Shown here: one piece after another, positions 53,555 through 62,300 of the stretch | How positions within the stretch are numbered: the first letter of the stretch is position 1 | Layout of the letters: every line of letters starts with the position of its first letter | Assembly (NCBI RefSeq): GCF_000956475.1 | Contig: NZ_JYJB01000008.1 | Coordinates: forward strand, 372,001 to 436,000 | DNA from: Microbacterium hydrocarbonoxydans | Lineage (GTDB): Bacteria > Actinomycetota > Actinomycetes > Actinomycetales > Microbacteriaceae | Length of the DNA stretch: 64,000 nt | Direction of reading: 5' to 3' | Made by a program: the position numbers and the translations under genes | Notes under the pieces: generated by a model | Database searches by the model: none | What the model was told of the DNA's origin: nothing | What the model saw: the letters and a program-made list of their open reading frames with translations, nothing else

Positions 53555-53692
53555 GGGGAACCTGTTCGGGATCGAGCGGCGGGGCCGTCGACCTTTCTAT
53601 GGCTCGCAGATGACCCGGAGGTGCCGGAATGCGTCCGTGCGGTGCATCCGGTGTGAACGGAGCGTTAACTTCCGCAGGCGTGCCTGCGCCGG

Positions 53693-55636
53693 TCAGTCGC
53701 CCTTCGAGCGACGGCGCGACACGACGACGAGAATGCCGCCGATGATCAGCACCGCAGCTCCGATGCCCGCCCAGAGGAAGGTCTCGGGCGCGAGTCCGGT
53801 CGCGGGTAGCTTCGTGCCGCCGGTCGGGGCGGGGCCGCTGTCGGTCGGAGTCGGAGTCGGAGTCGGGGTCACCACGACTGCACCGAGGGTGAAGTCCTGA
53901 TCGACGACTACCTCGCCGGCTGCGGTGATGACGACAGTGCGGCTCGCGGCGCCGACCACGGCCGTTCCGGCCGGGGGCGTCACGGTGATCGTGTACGTAC
54001 CCGGCGGGAGCGTGCCGAGACCGTACGCGCCGTCGGCGTCGGTGGCGACCTGCTGCGTTCCGTCGGGACCCTCGACGGTGATCGCGACCCCGGCCACCGG
54101 TGTGCCGCCGTCGGTCCGCACCACTCCGTCGATCGCGCCGAGGCGGGCGAGTTCGAAGTCCACGTCTTCGACATCGGTCGCGCCGACGCTCTCGTCGCGG
54201 GCGACGGGTCCCGAGGCGCTGTAGCCGCTCGGCACCTCGATGCCGACGGTGTACTCGCCGGCGGGCAGACGCGGGAACGAGTAGTCGCCGTTCGCGTCGG
54301 TGACGGCGGAGAGCGTCGATCCGCCCGGTCCGGATGCCGTCACCGTGACGCCCGCGACACCCGCGCCGTTGGACTGCACGGTGCCGCTCAGAGAGGGATG
54401 CTCGGCGACGACGAAGTCGACGTCGGTGATCGGCGTCTCGCTGTCCTCCGGCACGGTGAACGGCGGCGCCGAGGTCACGAGCGTGTAGCCGTCGGGTGTC
54501 GTGATCGTGGCTGTGTGGTCACCGACCGGAACGTCGTCGATGACATAGCGACCGTCTGCGTCGGTCGTGGTGGTGAGACCGTCGATCGTCACAGTGACTC
54601 CCGCGATCGGCAGTCCGTCGGTGTCGGTGATGCGCCCGGAGACAGCCACGGGGACGATGTCGCGCACCGTGAAGTCGGCGACACCGTCTTCGTCCGTCAG
54701 GTCGACGTCCTGCGAGACCGCGCTCTGGGCGATCTTGCCGTCCGGCGGTGTGACGCGCACCGAGTATCCATCAGTGGCGACGAAACCGGGGAACGCATAC
54801 GTTCCCCCCGTGGTCGTGGTGGTCGTGGCGACCACCGTGCCGTTCGCGTCGGTGAGGCTCAGCTCGACTCCCTCGAGAGGCCCCTCGGCGACGTCGGTCA
54901 CGGTGCCGGTGATGTCGCGGGCGATCGAGGCGAACCACGTCTGGTAGACGGGGAAGCCGGCACGACGAGTGAAGAAGAAGGTCAGCGAGCTGATCGGAGT
55001 CGACGGCTCGAACCATGCGGCCGCGCCGCTGGTGTCGGCAGCCGCCTGGTTCCCGGTCAGCGTGAGGGTCGTCGGGTTCCACGTCGGGACGTCTGCGGCG
55101 TCGCCGGTGCACGAGGGCTTGCCGACGACACCTGGTGCGCAGTAGTTGAAGCCCTCTCGGAAGCCGAGCTCGGCCGCGTCGAGCACATGGCCGTCACCTG
55201 CCACGGCGTGGATGCGCACGGAATCGGCGTCGATGTCGCCCAGCACGAACGTCCAGCCGGAGGCCGGCGTCGGTGCCGCGAAGGAGTACGTCGTTGTCGA
55301 CGGGCTGGTGGCGTTGTCGGCCTTCGGCCGGAGGTTGACGTACGGCTGCCCGGCGCTGCTGCCGTACTTCGCACCGACGGGCGTCCCCTCCGCGAGCCAG
55401 GTCGAGGCGCCGGAGATGACGCCGACCTGTCCGCCGCGGGAGTCGCTCGTGACCGTCGCGCTGACGGCCGGCTGCGCTGCGATCTGCACCGAGGATGTGT
55501 AGGCGCCGGGCGAGCCGCTCAACAGCTCCCAGCCCGCCCACGATGTCGTCGTAGCGGCCGCAGCGGGAAGCGCCCCGACCATCACCGCGACAAGCGCCAC
55601 AGCTCCTGCAAGAACTCCACCCCGGTATGCACGCAT
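53693..55636 (-). CDS. LPATG-anchored surface protein with SdrD-B / carboxypeptidase-regulatory repeats
   Basis: 647 residues from the ATG at 55634-55636. Signal peptide 1-28 (GGVLAGAVALVAVMVGALPA then AAATTTSW). Unassigned N-terminal beta domain to about 225, then four repeats of about 80-90 residues with the plan GxVTDxxGxPLxGVxVTxxxxxGTxxxTxTDxxGxYxF, for example GITVTIDGL-type and VTDANGDYSFPRLPAGEYTV. The end is KLPATGLAPETFLWAGIGAA, then VLIIGGILVVVSRRRSKGD, a canonical sortase signal. Presumably a stalk-like wall protein. Not enzymatic by inspection. Confidence 0.85.
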   Translation of the reverse strand: MRAYRGGVLAGAVALVAVMVGALPAAAATTTSWAGWELLSGSPGAYTSSVQIAAQPAVSATVTSDSRGGQVGVISGASTWLAEGTPVGAKYGSSAGQPYVNLRPKADNATSPSTTTYSFAAPTPASGWTFVLGDIDADSVRIHAVAGDGHVLDAAELGFREGFNYCAPGVVGKPSCTGDAADVPTWNPTTLTLTGNQAAADTSGAAAWFEPSTPISSLTFFFTRRAGFPVYQTWFASIARDITGTVTDVAEGPLEGVELSLTDANGTVVATTTTTTGGTYAFPGFVATDGYSVRVTPPDGKIAQSAVSQDVDLTDEDGVADFTVRDIVPVAVSGRITDTDGLPIAGVTVTIDGLTTTTDADGRYVIDDVPVGDHTATITTPDGYTLVTSAPPFTVPEDSETPITDVDFVVAEHPSLSGTVQSNGAGVAGVTVTASGPGGSTLSAVTDANGDYSFPRLPAGEYTVGIEVPSGYSASGPVARDESVGATDVEDVDFELARLGAIDGVVRTDGGTPVAGVAITVEGPDGTQQVATDADGAYGLGTLPPGTYTITVTPPAGTAVVGAASRTVVITAAGEVVVDQDFTLGAVVVTPTPTPTPTDSGPAPTGGTKLPATGLAPETFLWAGIGAAVLIIGGILVVVSRRRSKGD

Positions 55637-55728
55637 GGCGCCAGAGTACCGGCATGCTGGATCGATTCGCCAGAGCCAGGGCCGCGCGGTCGCCGCCCGC
55701 AGGGCGACCCTCGGATGCGTGGCCGGAC

Positions 55729-56784
55729 TCAGACGGCGTCGCCCTGAACGGGACCCTCCGTGTTCGGCTTCCACCCCAGGGCGGGTGCCACGTGCTCTGC
55801 GAAGGCCTGCAGGACGTGCAGGTTGTACTCGGGACCGAGCTGGTTCGGAATCGTCAGCATGAGCGTGTCGGCGGCCATCACGGCCTCGTCGGCGAGCAGC
55901 TGCCTGATCAGCACATCGGGCTCGGCGGCGTACGTCTTGCCGAAGGTCGAGCGGTAGCCGTCGATGATGCCGATCTGGTCGGCGTTCTCTGCGCTGCGAA
56001 GACCGAAGTAGGCCCTGTCCATGTCGGAGACCAGAGGGAACACGCTGCGGCTGACCGAGACGCGGGGTGCGCCGGTGTGGCCTGCGTCCTTGTACGCGGC
56101 GCGGAACAGCTCGATCTGCTCGCGCTGCAGCTCGTGGAACGGCTGCCCCGTCGCCTCGGTGAGCAGAGTCGAGCTCATCAGGTTGAGGCCCTTGCGACCA
56201 GTGTCCTCGGCGGTCGCCCGCGAACCTGCGCCCCACCAGATGTGGTCGCGCAGCGTCGGCGAGTGCGGTTCGATCGACAGGTAGTGGCCCGCGCCCACCA
56301 TCCGCGGGTCGCCCGGTGCGACGCGCGCGCCGTCGATCACCTCGAGGAAGAGGTCGAACTTCTCACGCGCCATCACGCTGCCGCGCTCGGTGTCCTCTTC
56401 ATCGACGAATCCGAAGGTCTCGTATCCGCGCAGGGCGGTCTCGGGTGAGCCGCGGCTCACGCCCAGCGCGATCCGGCCGTCGGCGATGTAGTCGAGCGCC
56501 GCCGCCTCCTCCGCGAACTGGAACGGATTCTCGTAGCGCATGTCGATCACGCCGGTGCCGACCTCGATGCGCTTCGTGCGCGCGGCCATCGCGCTCAGCA
56601 GCGGCATCGGCGATGCGGCCTGCCGCGCCCAGTGATGCACGCGCACGTACGCGCCGTTGACGCCGATCTCGTCGGCGCCCTCGGCGATCTCGATCGTCTG
56701 CTTCAGCATGTCGCCGGCGGTGCGCGTGGAGGAGCCGGGCACATCCGCGTAGTGACCGAACGAGAGGAAACCGAAAGCCTTCAT
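55729..56784 (-). CDS. LLM-class flavin-dependent oxidoreductase
   Basis: 351 residues from the ATG at 56782-56784. Luciferase-like TIM-barrel: GVNGAYVRVHHWARQAASPM, VGTGVIDMRYENPFQFAEEA, YIADGRIALGVSRGSPETAL. Uses FMN or F420; the substrate cannot be predicted. An upstream in-frame TTG is less likely. Weak Shine-Dalgarno. Lies 28 bp downstream of the GNAT gene. Confidence 0.87.
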   Translation of the reverse strand: MKAFGFLSFGHYADVPGSSTRTAGDMLKQTIEIAEGADEIGVNGAYVRVHHWARQAASPMPLLSAMAARTKRIEVGTGVIDMRYENPFQFAEEAAALDYIADGRIALGVSRGSPETALRGYETFGFVDEEDTERGSVMAREKFDLFLEVIDGARVAPGDPRMVGAGHYLSIEPHSPTLRDHIWWGAGSRATAEDTGRKGLNLMSSTLLTEATGQPFHELQREQIELFRAAYKDAGHTGAPRVSVSRSVFPLVSDMDRAYFGLRSAENADQIGIIDGYRSTFGKTYAAEPDVLIRQLLADEAVMAADTLMLTIPNQLGPEYNLHVLQAFAEHVAPALGWKPNTEGPVQGDAV

Positions 56785-56812
56785 ATTTCTATGCAACAGA
56801 ATGGATGGTGCG

Positions 56813-57244
56813 CTATTCCCTTCTCATGTCGATGTAGGCGTGCGGATCGCCTCCGACCACGACGAAGCCGTGCCTCTCGTACCAGCTCCTCGCCGGAGCG
56901 TCGTGCCAGACTGACAGCTCCAGCGGGGCACCTGCGGCATCCGCCTCGTCGAGAAGATCGCGAAGCAGCAGGGTTCCGTATCCGCGACCGCGAGCGGGCG
57001 TCGACACCGCGATGTCGCACAGCCGGATCACTCCCGCCGCCCGCGCGACGACCCGATACCCGTACCCGGCGATCAGATGGGCGACGGCATCCGGATGCTG
57101 CGCGATCAGACTGCGGAACTTCGCGGCGAGCTGCGCGCTCACGAGCGACGCTGCGACCCCATCCGGTAACCCGGCGAACCGCGCGCGGATCTCCTCCGCC
57201 GCGATCTCCTGCACCCGCGGGTCATCGATCGAGACCTCATCCAC
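56813..57244 (-). CDS. GNAT-family acetyltransferase, last gene of the collar operon
   Basis: 143 residues. Acetyl-CoA loop VSTPARGRGYGTLLLRDLLD, then LELSVWHDAPARSWYERHGF is the GNAT C-terminal strand-helix (ARxWYERxGF). GTG at 57242-57244 overlaps the end of the first collar protein gene by 8 bp. Context (collar proteins, DUF6916) is a recurrent one; what it acetylates is unknown. Confidence 0.88.
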   Translation of the reverse strand: MDEVSIDDPRVQEIAAEEIRARFAGLPDGVAASLVSAQLAAKFRSLIAQHPDAVAHLIAGYGYRVVARAAGVIRLCDIAVSTPARGRGYGTLLLRDLLDEADAAGAPLELSVWHDAPARSWYERHGFVVVGGDPHAYIDMRRE

Positions 57245-57764
57245 GCGGCGGGAAGATCCCTGTCATCGCTATCACGAAGGTCATGGTCAGGAAGGGCGGC
57301 ATGTTCTCGTGGGGCTGGTTGCCGCCCGCAGCGGTGAGTGCATCCGCGGCCATGACCTGACCGCCCGTCGCCGCATAGGCGGGCCGCACCGCTCGACCGT
57401 AGCGGGGCTCGGCCCAGACCCGCCCCTCAGGGTCGCCGCTGTTCCCCGCCGCAGCGACCGCATTCGCGACGTGCGTGTGCAGCGGCATCTCCGACTGCGT
57501 GAGCGTCACGGCCGACACCCCGCCCATCTCGCCGAGGGCGCGCTCGGTGAGACCGGGACCCCGCCCCTGGCCGATCGCGAACGTGCGGTTGAGGTTCGGC
57601 AGCGCGAACGTGGTCTTGCCGTCGCCGCCGTAGTAGGTGCCGAGCAACGAGAAGAGCGCGGTGTTCTGCGCGATCGGCAGGATCTGCCCGTCGCAGGTCG
57701 CCCACCCCTGCGGCGCGAAGTTGAAGCCGACCGTGCGGATCTCTCCGAGGTACTGGTCTGACAC
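57237..57764 (-). CDS. Tail-collar domain protein (microcystin-dependent-protein-like) 1
   Basis: 175 residues. Opens YLGEIRTVGFNFAPQGWATC DG (Collar signature GEIRxFxxxFAPxGWxxCDG) and continues LPIAQNTALFSLLGTYYGGD, TFALPNLNRTFAIGQG, MPLHTHVANAVAA, then NQPHENMPPFLTMTFVIAMT GIFPPR. Found in phage short-tail fibres and in free-standing bacterial sets annotated MdpB. No other phage gene is near. 15 bp after the second copy, same operon. Confidence 0.92.
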   Translation of the reverse strand: MSDQYLGEIRTVGFNFAPQGWATCDGQILPIAQNTALFSLLGTYYGGDGKTTFALPNLNRTFAIGQGRGPGLTERALGEMGGVSAVTLTQSEMPLHTHVANAVAAAGNSGDPEGRVWAEPRYGRAVRPAYAATGGQVMAADALTAAGGNQPHENMPPFLTMTFVIAMTGIFPPRG

Positions 57765-57779
57765 GCTGTGCTCCGATCC

Positions 57780-58277
57780 TCAGTTCCGCGACGGGTAGAT
57801 CCCGGAGAGCGCGATGATGTAGTTGATCACGACGTACGGCGGCCTGTTCTCATGAGGCTGTGACTGACCGCTCACGGAGACAGCCGCGGCGTTCACGACC
57901 CCCGCGACGTCGGCGCCGAAAGCCGGCTGCCCCGTGCCCGCCCAGTGGCCGCCCTGCGGGGACGTCGCGGTCGCCGCGGCCGACGACACCTGCGGCACAT
58001 GCGAATGCGCGGGCAGGTTCTGAACGTTCAAGGCGACCTGCTCCTGTCCGCCGACCTCGCCGCGCCACGGGGTCTGACCGGCATGGATCGGAGCGCGGCC
58101 ACGGAGGTCGGGAAGTGCGAAGGTGGTCCGCCCGTCGCCGCCGTAGTTGGTGCCGAGCAGGGAGAACAGCGCCTGGTTCTGCGAGATCTGCATCAGCTGC
58201 CCGTTGCAGAGCGCCCAGCCGCGCGGCGCGAAGTTGAAAGAGACCCGTCGAATCTCACCCACATACGCTTCACTCAT
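57780..58277 (-). CDS. Tail-collar domain protein 2
   Basis: 165 residues from the ATG at 58275-58277. AYVGEIRRVSFNFAPRGWAL CNG, LMQISQNQALFSLLGTNYGG, TFALPDLRGRAPIHAGQ, LPAHSHVPQ, and QPHENRPPYVVINYIIALSG IYPSRN. Paralogue of its two neighbours, 4 bp from the third. Confidence 0.92.
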   Translation of the reverse strand: MSEAYVGEIRRVSFNFAPRGWALCNGQLMQISQNQALFSLLGTNYGGDGRTTFALPDLRGRAPIHAGQTPWRGEVGGQEQVALNVQNLPAHSHVPQVSSAAATATSPQGGHWAGTGQPAFGADVAGVVNAAAVSVSGQSQPHENRPPYVVINYIIALSGIYPSRN

Positions 58278-58281
58278 CTGC

Positions 58282-58797
58282 TCACCAGTCTCGCGTCGGA
58301 TAGATGCCATAGGTGGCGATGATGTACGTCACCGCGAGATACGGCGGCATGTTCTCGTGCGGCTGATTTCCCCCGGCAGGAGACAGCGCATCTCCGGCGA
58401 GCTGTGCGTTCGGCGCCGCATCCGAGAACGCCGCGGCCGTCTGTGCTGCCCAGCGATTGCCCGTGGGATCAGCCGTCGTCGCGGCGGCCGCGTGCGTCGC
58501 CTGATGGCTGTGTCCCGGCATCTGCGCAACGGAGAGCGTCACCTGCTCGACCCCGCCCAGCTCGCCGATCGTGTGGTTGCCGAGGCCTGGCCCCTGCCCC
58601 TGATGAAGTGGCGAACGCCCGCGGAGATCCGGCAGGCCGAAGGTGCTCACCCCGTCACCGCCGTAGGTCGTGCCGATCAGGCTGAACAGCGCGTCGTTCT
58701 CAGCGATCGAGACGAGCGCGCCGTTGCACAGCGCCCATCCGACCGGCGCGAAGTTGCCCGCGAAGACTCGGATCTCGCCAATGAACGGCTCGCTCAT
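58282..58797 (-). CDS. Tail-collar domain protein 3
   Basis: 171 residues. PFIGEIRVFAGNFAPVGWAL CNG, VSIAENDALFSLIGTTYGGD, TFGLPDLRGRSPLHQGQGPG, MPGHSHQATHAAA, then NQPHENMPPYLAVTYIIATY GIYPTRDW. ATG at 58795-58797 overlaps the DUF6916 stop by ATGA. Confidence 0.92.
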   Translation of the reverse strand: MSEPFIGEIRVFAGNFAPVGWALCNGALVSIAENDALFSLIGTTYGGDGVSTFGLPDLRGRSPLHQGQGPGLGNHTIGELGGVEQVTLSVAQMPGHSHQATHAAAATTADPTGNRWAAQTAAAFSDAAPNAQLAGDALSPAGGNQPHENMPPYLAVTYIIATYGIYPTRDW

Positions 58798-59228
58798 GCG
58801 CCTTCCTCCCGCCGGTCGACGATCGCTTCGAGAATCGGCGCGTCCGTGACGGCAGCGAGGAACAGGGAGGCGACGATCGCGCCGTCCTTCAGGATGCGGT
58901 AGATCCCGTCGCGTGCGCCTGCATCGGTCGTGAAGGCGAGGCGGAAGCGGTGCTCAGCATCCCCTGCTCCCGTGAGGTCGCCGACCTCGACGAGCACGAG
59001 GCGATGCTCGGACCACGGGGAGAAGCCGACGAACTCGACGCCTTCACGGCCCGTGAACAGCGAGCGCACGGGCAGCAGCGGGTCGACCTGCACGGCGGAT
59101 GCCGAGGCCGCGGCCGACGAGTGGATCGATGTTGCGGCAGAGGCCGGAAGCCCTCCGGAAGCGAGGCCGACGCCGACCGCGACCGCCCCCGCTCCGAGCA
59201 CGCCGCGGCGTGAGAGAACAGCAGTCAT
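58794..59228 (-). CDS. Tat-signal protein with DUF6916-like domain, first gene of collar operon
   Basis: 144 residues from the ATG at 59226-59228. Twin-arginine signal LSRRGVLGAGAVAVGVGLAS. Mature part: LFTGREGVEFVGFSPWSEHR, LVLVEVGDLTGAGDAEHRFR, LAFTTDAGARDGIYRILKDG, VASLFLAAVTDAPILEAIVD. Strand order and the GIYxL-x-LFLxxx-xEAIVDR ending match the small DUF6916-type proteins typically linked to collar-domain genes. Function unknown. Begins the leftward operon and is divergent from the CSLREA surface protein. Confidence 0.75.
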   Translation of the reverse strand: MTAVLSRRGVLGAGAVAVGVGLASGGLPASAATSIHSSAAASASAVQVDPLLPVRSLFTGREGVEFVGFSPWSEHRLVLVEVGDLTGAGDAEHRFRLAFTTDAGARDGIYRILKDGAIVASLFLAAVTDAPILEAIVDRREEGA

Positions 59229-59376
59229 GAGCGCTCCTGCGATCGGGTCGCACCCTGGGGATACGTCCGCTCGGGACGGGTGCGGGACTGACGCTATCAC
59301 TCCGAGATCGCCGCCGATAGTATGCCGATACACCAGTTTTGCGTCGTGCATCTCCCCGCAGTCAGACAGGACCTCG

Positions 59377-62300
59377 ATGTCTTCTCCCCGGAAGTCTGCC
59401 CGTTTCATGCGCTCGTCCGTCGCGGGATTCTCGGCTCTCGCGCTCGTGGCCCTCGGACTCGTCGTGGCTGATCCCGCCTCGGCCGCCACGACCATCACGG
59501 TCGGCACCACAGTCGATTCCGATGCGAACGGCGCCTGCTCGAACACGGCGGTCACGACGCCCGCCTCGCCGACGAGCCTGCGCAACGCCCTGTGCGTGGC
59601 GAACAACGTCGGCGGTGCGACCACGATCACGGTCCCTGCCGGTGCCTACACGCTCTCGAGCGGAGCGCTCGTCGTCGGCAAGACGCCGGGCACCAGCATC
59701 GAGCTGCGCGCCGCCGGCGGTCGCCCCGTCATCACGGGCAACGGCTCGACGCAGCTTCTCACGATCGACCCCGACATCCTGGGCGGCGTCGACGTCGACA
59801 TCGCCGGATTCGAGTTCCGCGGCGGGAAGGACAGCGTCTTCGGCGGCGGGGCGATCATCGCGGGAAGCATCGACGCTCCGGATCCGGACACTCTTGTGAT
59901 CGACGACACCGTGTTCAGCAACAACACCGCGACCGGGGGCACGGCGAACCCCGGCGGCGCGATCCAGTTCATCGGCGGCGACCTCACGATCACCGATTCG
60001 ACCTTCATCGGCAACAGCAGCGGGTCGGCCTCGGGCGGCGCCGTGTACTACGAAGCCATGGCCGCCGGCGATGCTCTGACCGTCTCCGGCTCCGAGTTCA
60101 CCGCGAACGCGGTCGGCGCCGGGACGATCCCCGCCGGCGGTGGCGCCATCGCGATCGACTCGAACGGCGTCGGCAGCTCCTCGATCACCAGCAGCATCTT
60201 CACGGGGAACACGGTCACGGGTGCCGGAGCACGCGGCGGTGCACTGGATGCCGTCGACGGCGCGATCACGGCGCAGTACAACTCCTTCGTCGGCAACACC
60301 GGCAGCGCCTCCGTGCGCGCGGCGGGCACCCTCACGAACAACTGGTGGGGATGCAACGCAGGGCCCGGTACCGCCGGCTGCGACACCGCCGACCTCTCCT
60401 CCGGTGCCGCGGGCCCGTACCTGGTGCTGACGGCGCTCCCGACCGCGAGCACGATCGAGACCTCCGAGACCGTCCCGCTCACGGTGTCGCTGCTCGTGAA
60501 CTCCGCGGGCCAGATGCTCCCGCGCGAGGTGCTGGACGGATTCAACAACACCACGGTCTCGTGGAGCGGCGCGTCTCCGGCTGGCTCGATCGTCTCGGCC
60601 GTCACCCCGTTCACGCTCGGGGAGTCCACGGGCATCTTCACGGCGGGCACGACCGGTGGCGCCGGCGGCGCCACCGCGACCTACGGCTCGGCATCCGTGC
60701 CGTTCACTCTCGGCGTGCGGCAGAACGCCGCCTTCACGAGCCCGAACACGGCGACGGCGACCGTCGGCACGCCGTTCCTCTTCGCCGTCACGACCACGGG
60801 CTACCCCGTGCCGGATGTGAGTCTCACCTCGGGCGCGCTGCCGGCGGGACTCTCGGTCACGCCCGCACCCGGCGGGCTGAGCATCTCGGGGGTGCCGAGC
60901 ACCTCGGGCACGTACATTCTCATCCTCACGGCCGACAACGGCGGCACACCCGTGCAGCAGACGCTCACGCTGATGATCGGCGCCGCACCGGCGTTCACGA
61001 GTCCTCTCGCTGCGGAGATCGCGGCAGGTGAGACGGTCGACGCGACCATCACCACGACGGGGTCGCCCACGCCGTCGATCACCGCCCAGGGCGCGCTGCC
61101 CGCGGGCCTCGAACTGAGCGACAACGGCGACGGCACGGCGCTTCTGCACGGCACCCCGACCGTCGCACCGGGTACGTACCCGATCGGCCTGGCCGCGAGC
61201 AACGCGTTCGGCGTCACGCCCGGCCTGTTCACCCTGACCGTCACGTCGGCGCCGAGCTTCACGAGCGCCGATCACGCAACCTTCGCAGCCGGAGCACCCG
61301 CCGAGTTCGCCGTGACGATCGATCCGGGCTTCCCGGCGCTGAACGCCGCCACACTCACGGGCGCTCCCGCATGGCTCAGCCTGACAGGAGCACCGGGAGC
61401 ACAGCTCCTCGTCGGCACACCGCCCGCAGAATCCGGCGGCGTGTACACCTTCACTCTGGCGATCACGGGCAGCGCCGTCTCGCAGACGTTCACTCTGACC
61501 GTGAACCAGGCCCCGTCGATCACTCTCCCGCCTGTCTCGGCCTCCGTGCTCGAGGGCACGGACGCGACCTTCACCGCGACGGCTTCGGGTCATCCGATCC
61601 CGACCGTGCAGTGGCAGCGCTTCACCGGGGGTACGTGGGTCGACATCGCGAATGGGACGTCGACGACACTGACGATCGCGGCGACCATGGCGGATGACGG
61701 AGCCCAGCTGCGTGCGGTGTTCACCAACGCCCTGGGCACATCGACCTCGAACACCGTGAGCCTCGCCGTCGGGCAGGCCCCGCGACTCGTCGCGGTCGAC
61801 CCGATCGTCGCCGACGCCGGATGGCCGCTCACCGTGAACCTCACCACCACGGGTCTGCCGCACGGCGCGATCACGGCCAGCGGAGTCCCCTCGTGGCTCA
61901 CGTTCACCGACAACGGCGACGGCACCGCGCGGCTCGCAGGCCTCCCCTCGATCGCGAACGTGGGCGCGTACACGGTCACCCTCGCGGTCGACAACGGCTT
62001 CGGCACCGACAGCATCATCGTGCAGATCACGGTGATCGGGGCCGTGCCGGCATTCACCAGCACACTGTCGGCGACGATCGCCGAGGGCGAGGCGCTCGAC
62101 GAGGTCGTCACCTCTGCCGGCATCCCGACTCCCGCGCTGTCGGCGGCCACGCTGCCCTCGGGGCTCTCCTTCACCGACGAGGGCGACGGCACCGGGCGCC
62201 TGACCGGCACTCCCGCCCTGCCCCCTGGCGTGCACACCTTCGACCTCACGGCCGCCAACGCCCACGGGTCCGTCACACGCACGTTCACCCTCACGATCAC

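Noticed and set aside
57237..58797. Prophage remnant (three tail-collar proteins)
   Set aside because: No other phage genes, integrase or attachment-site repeats nearby; the operon is intact and starts with a Tat-signal DUF6916-type protein, as in non-phage collar sets.
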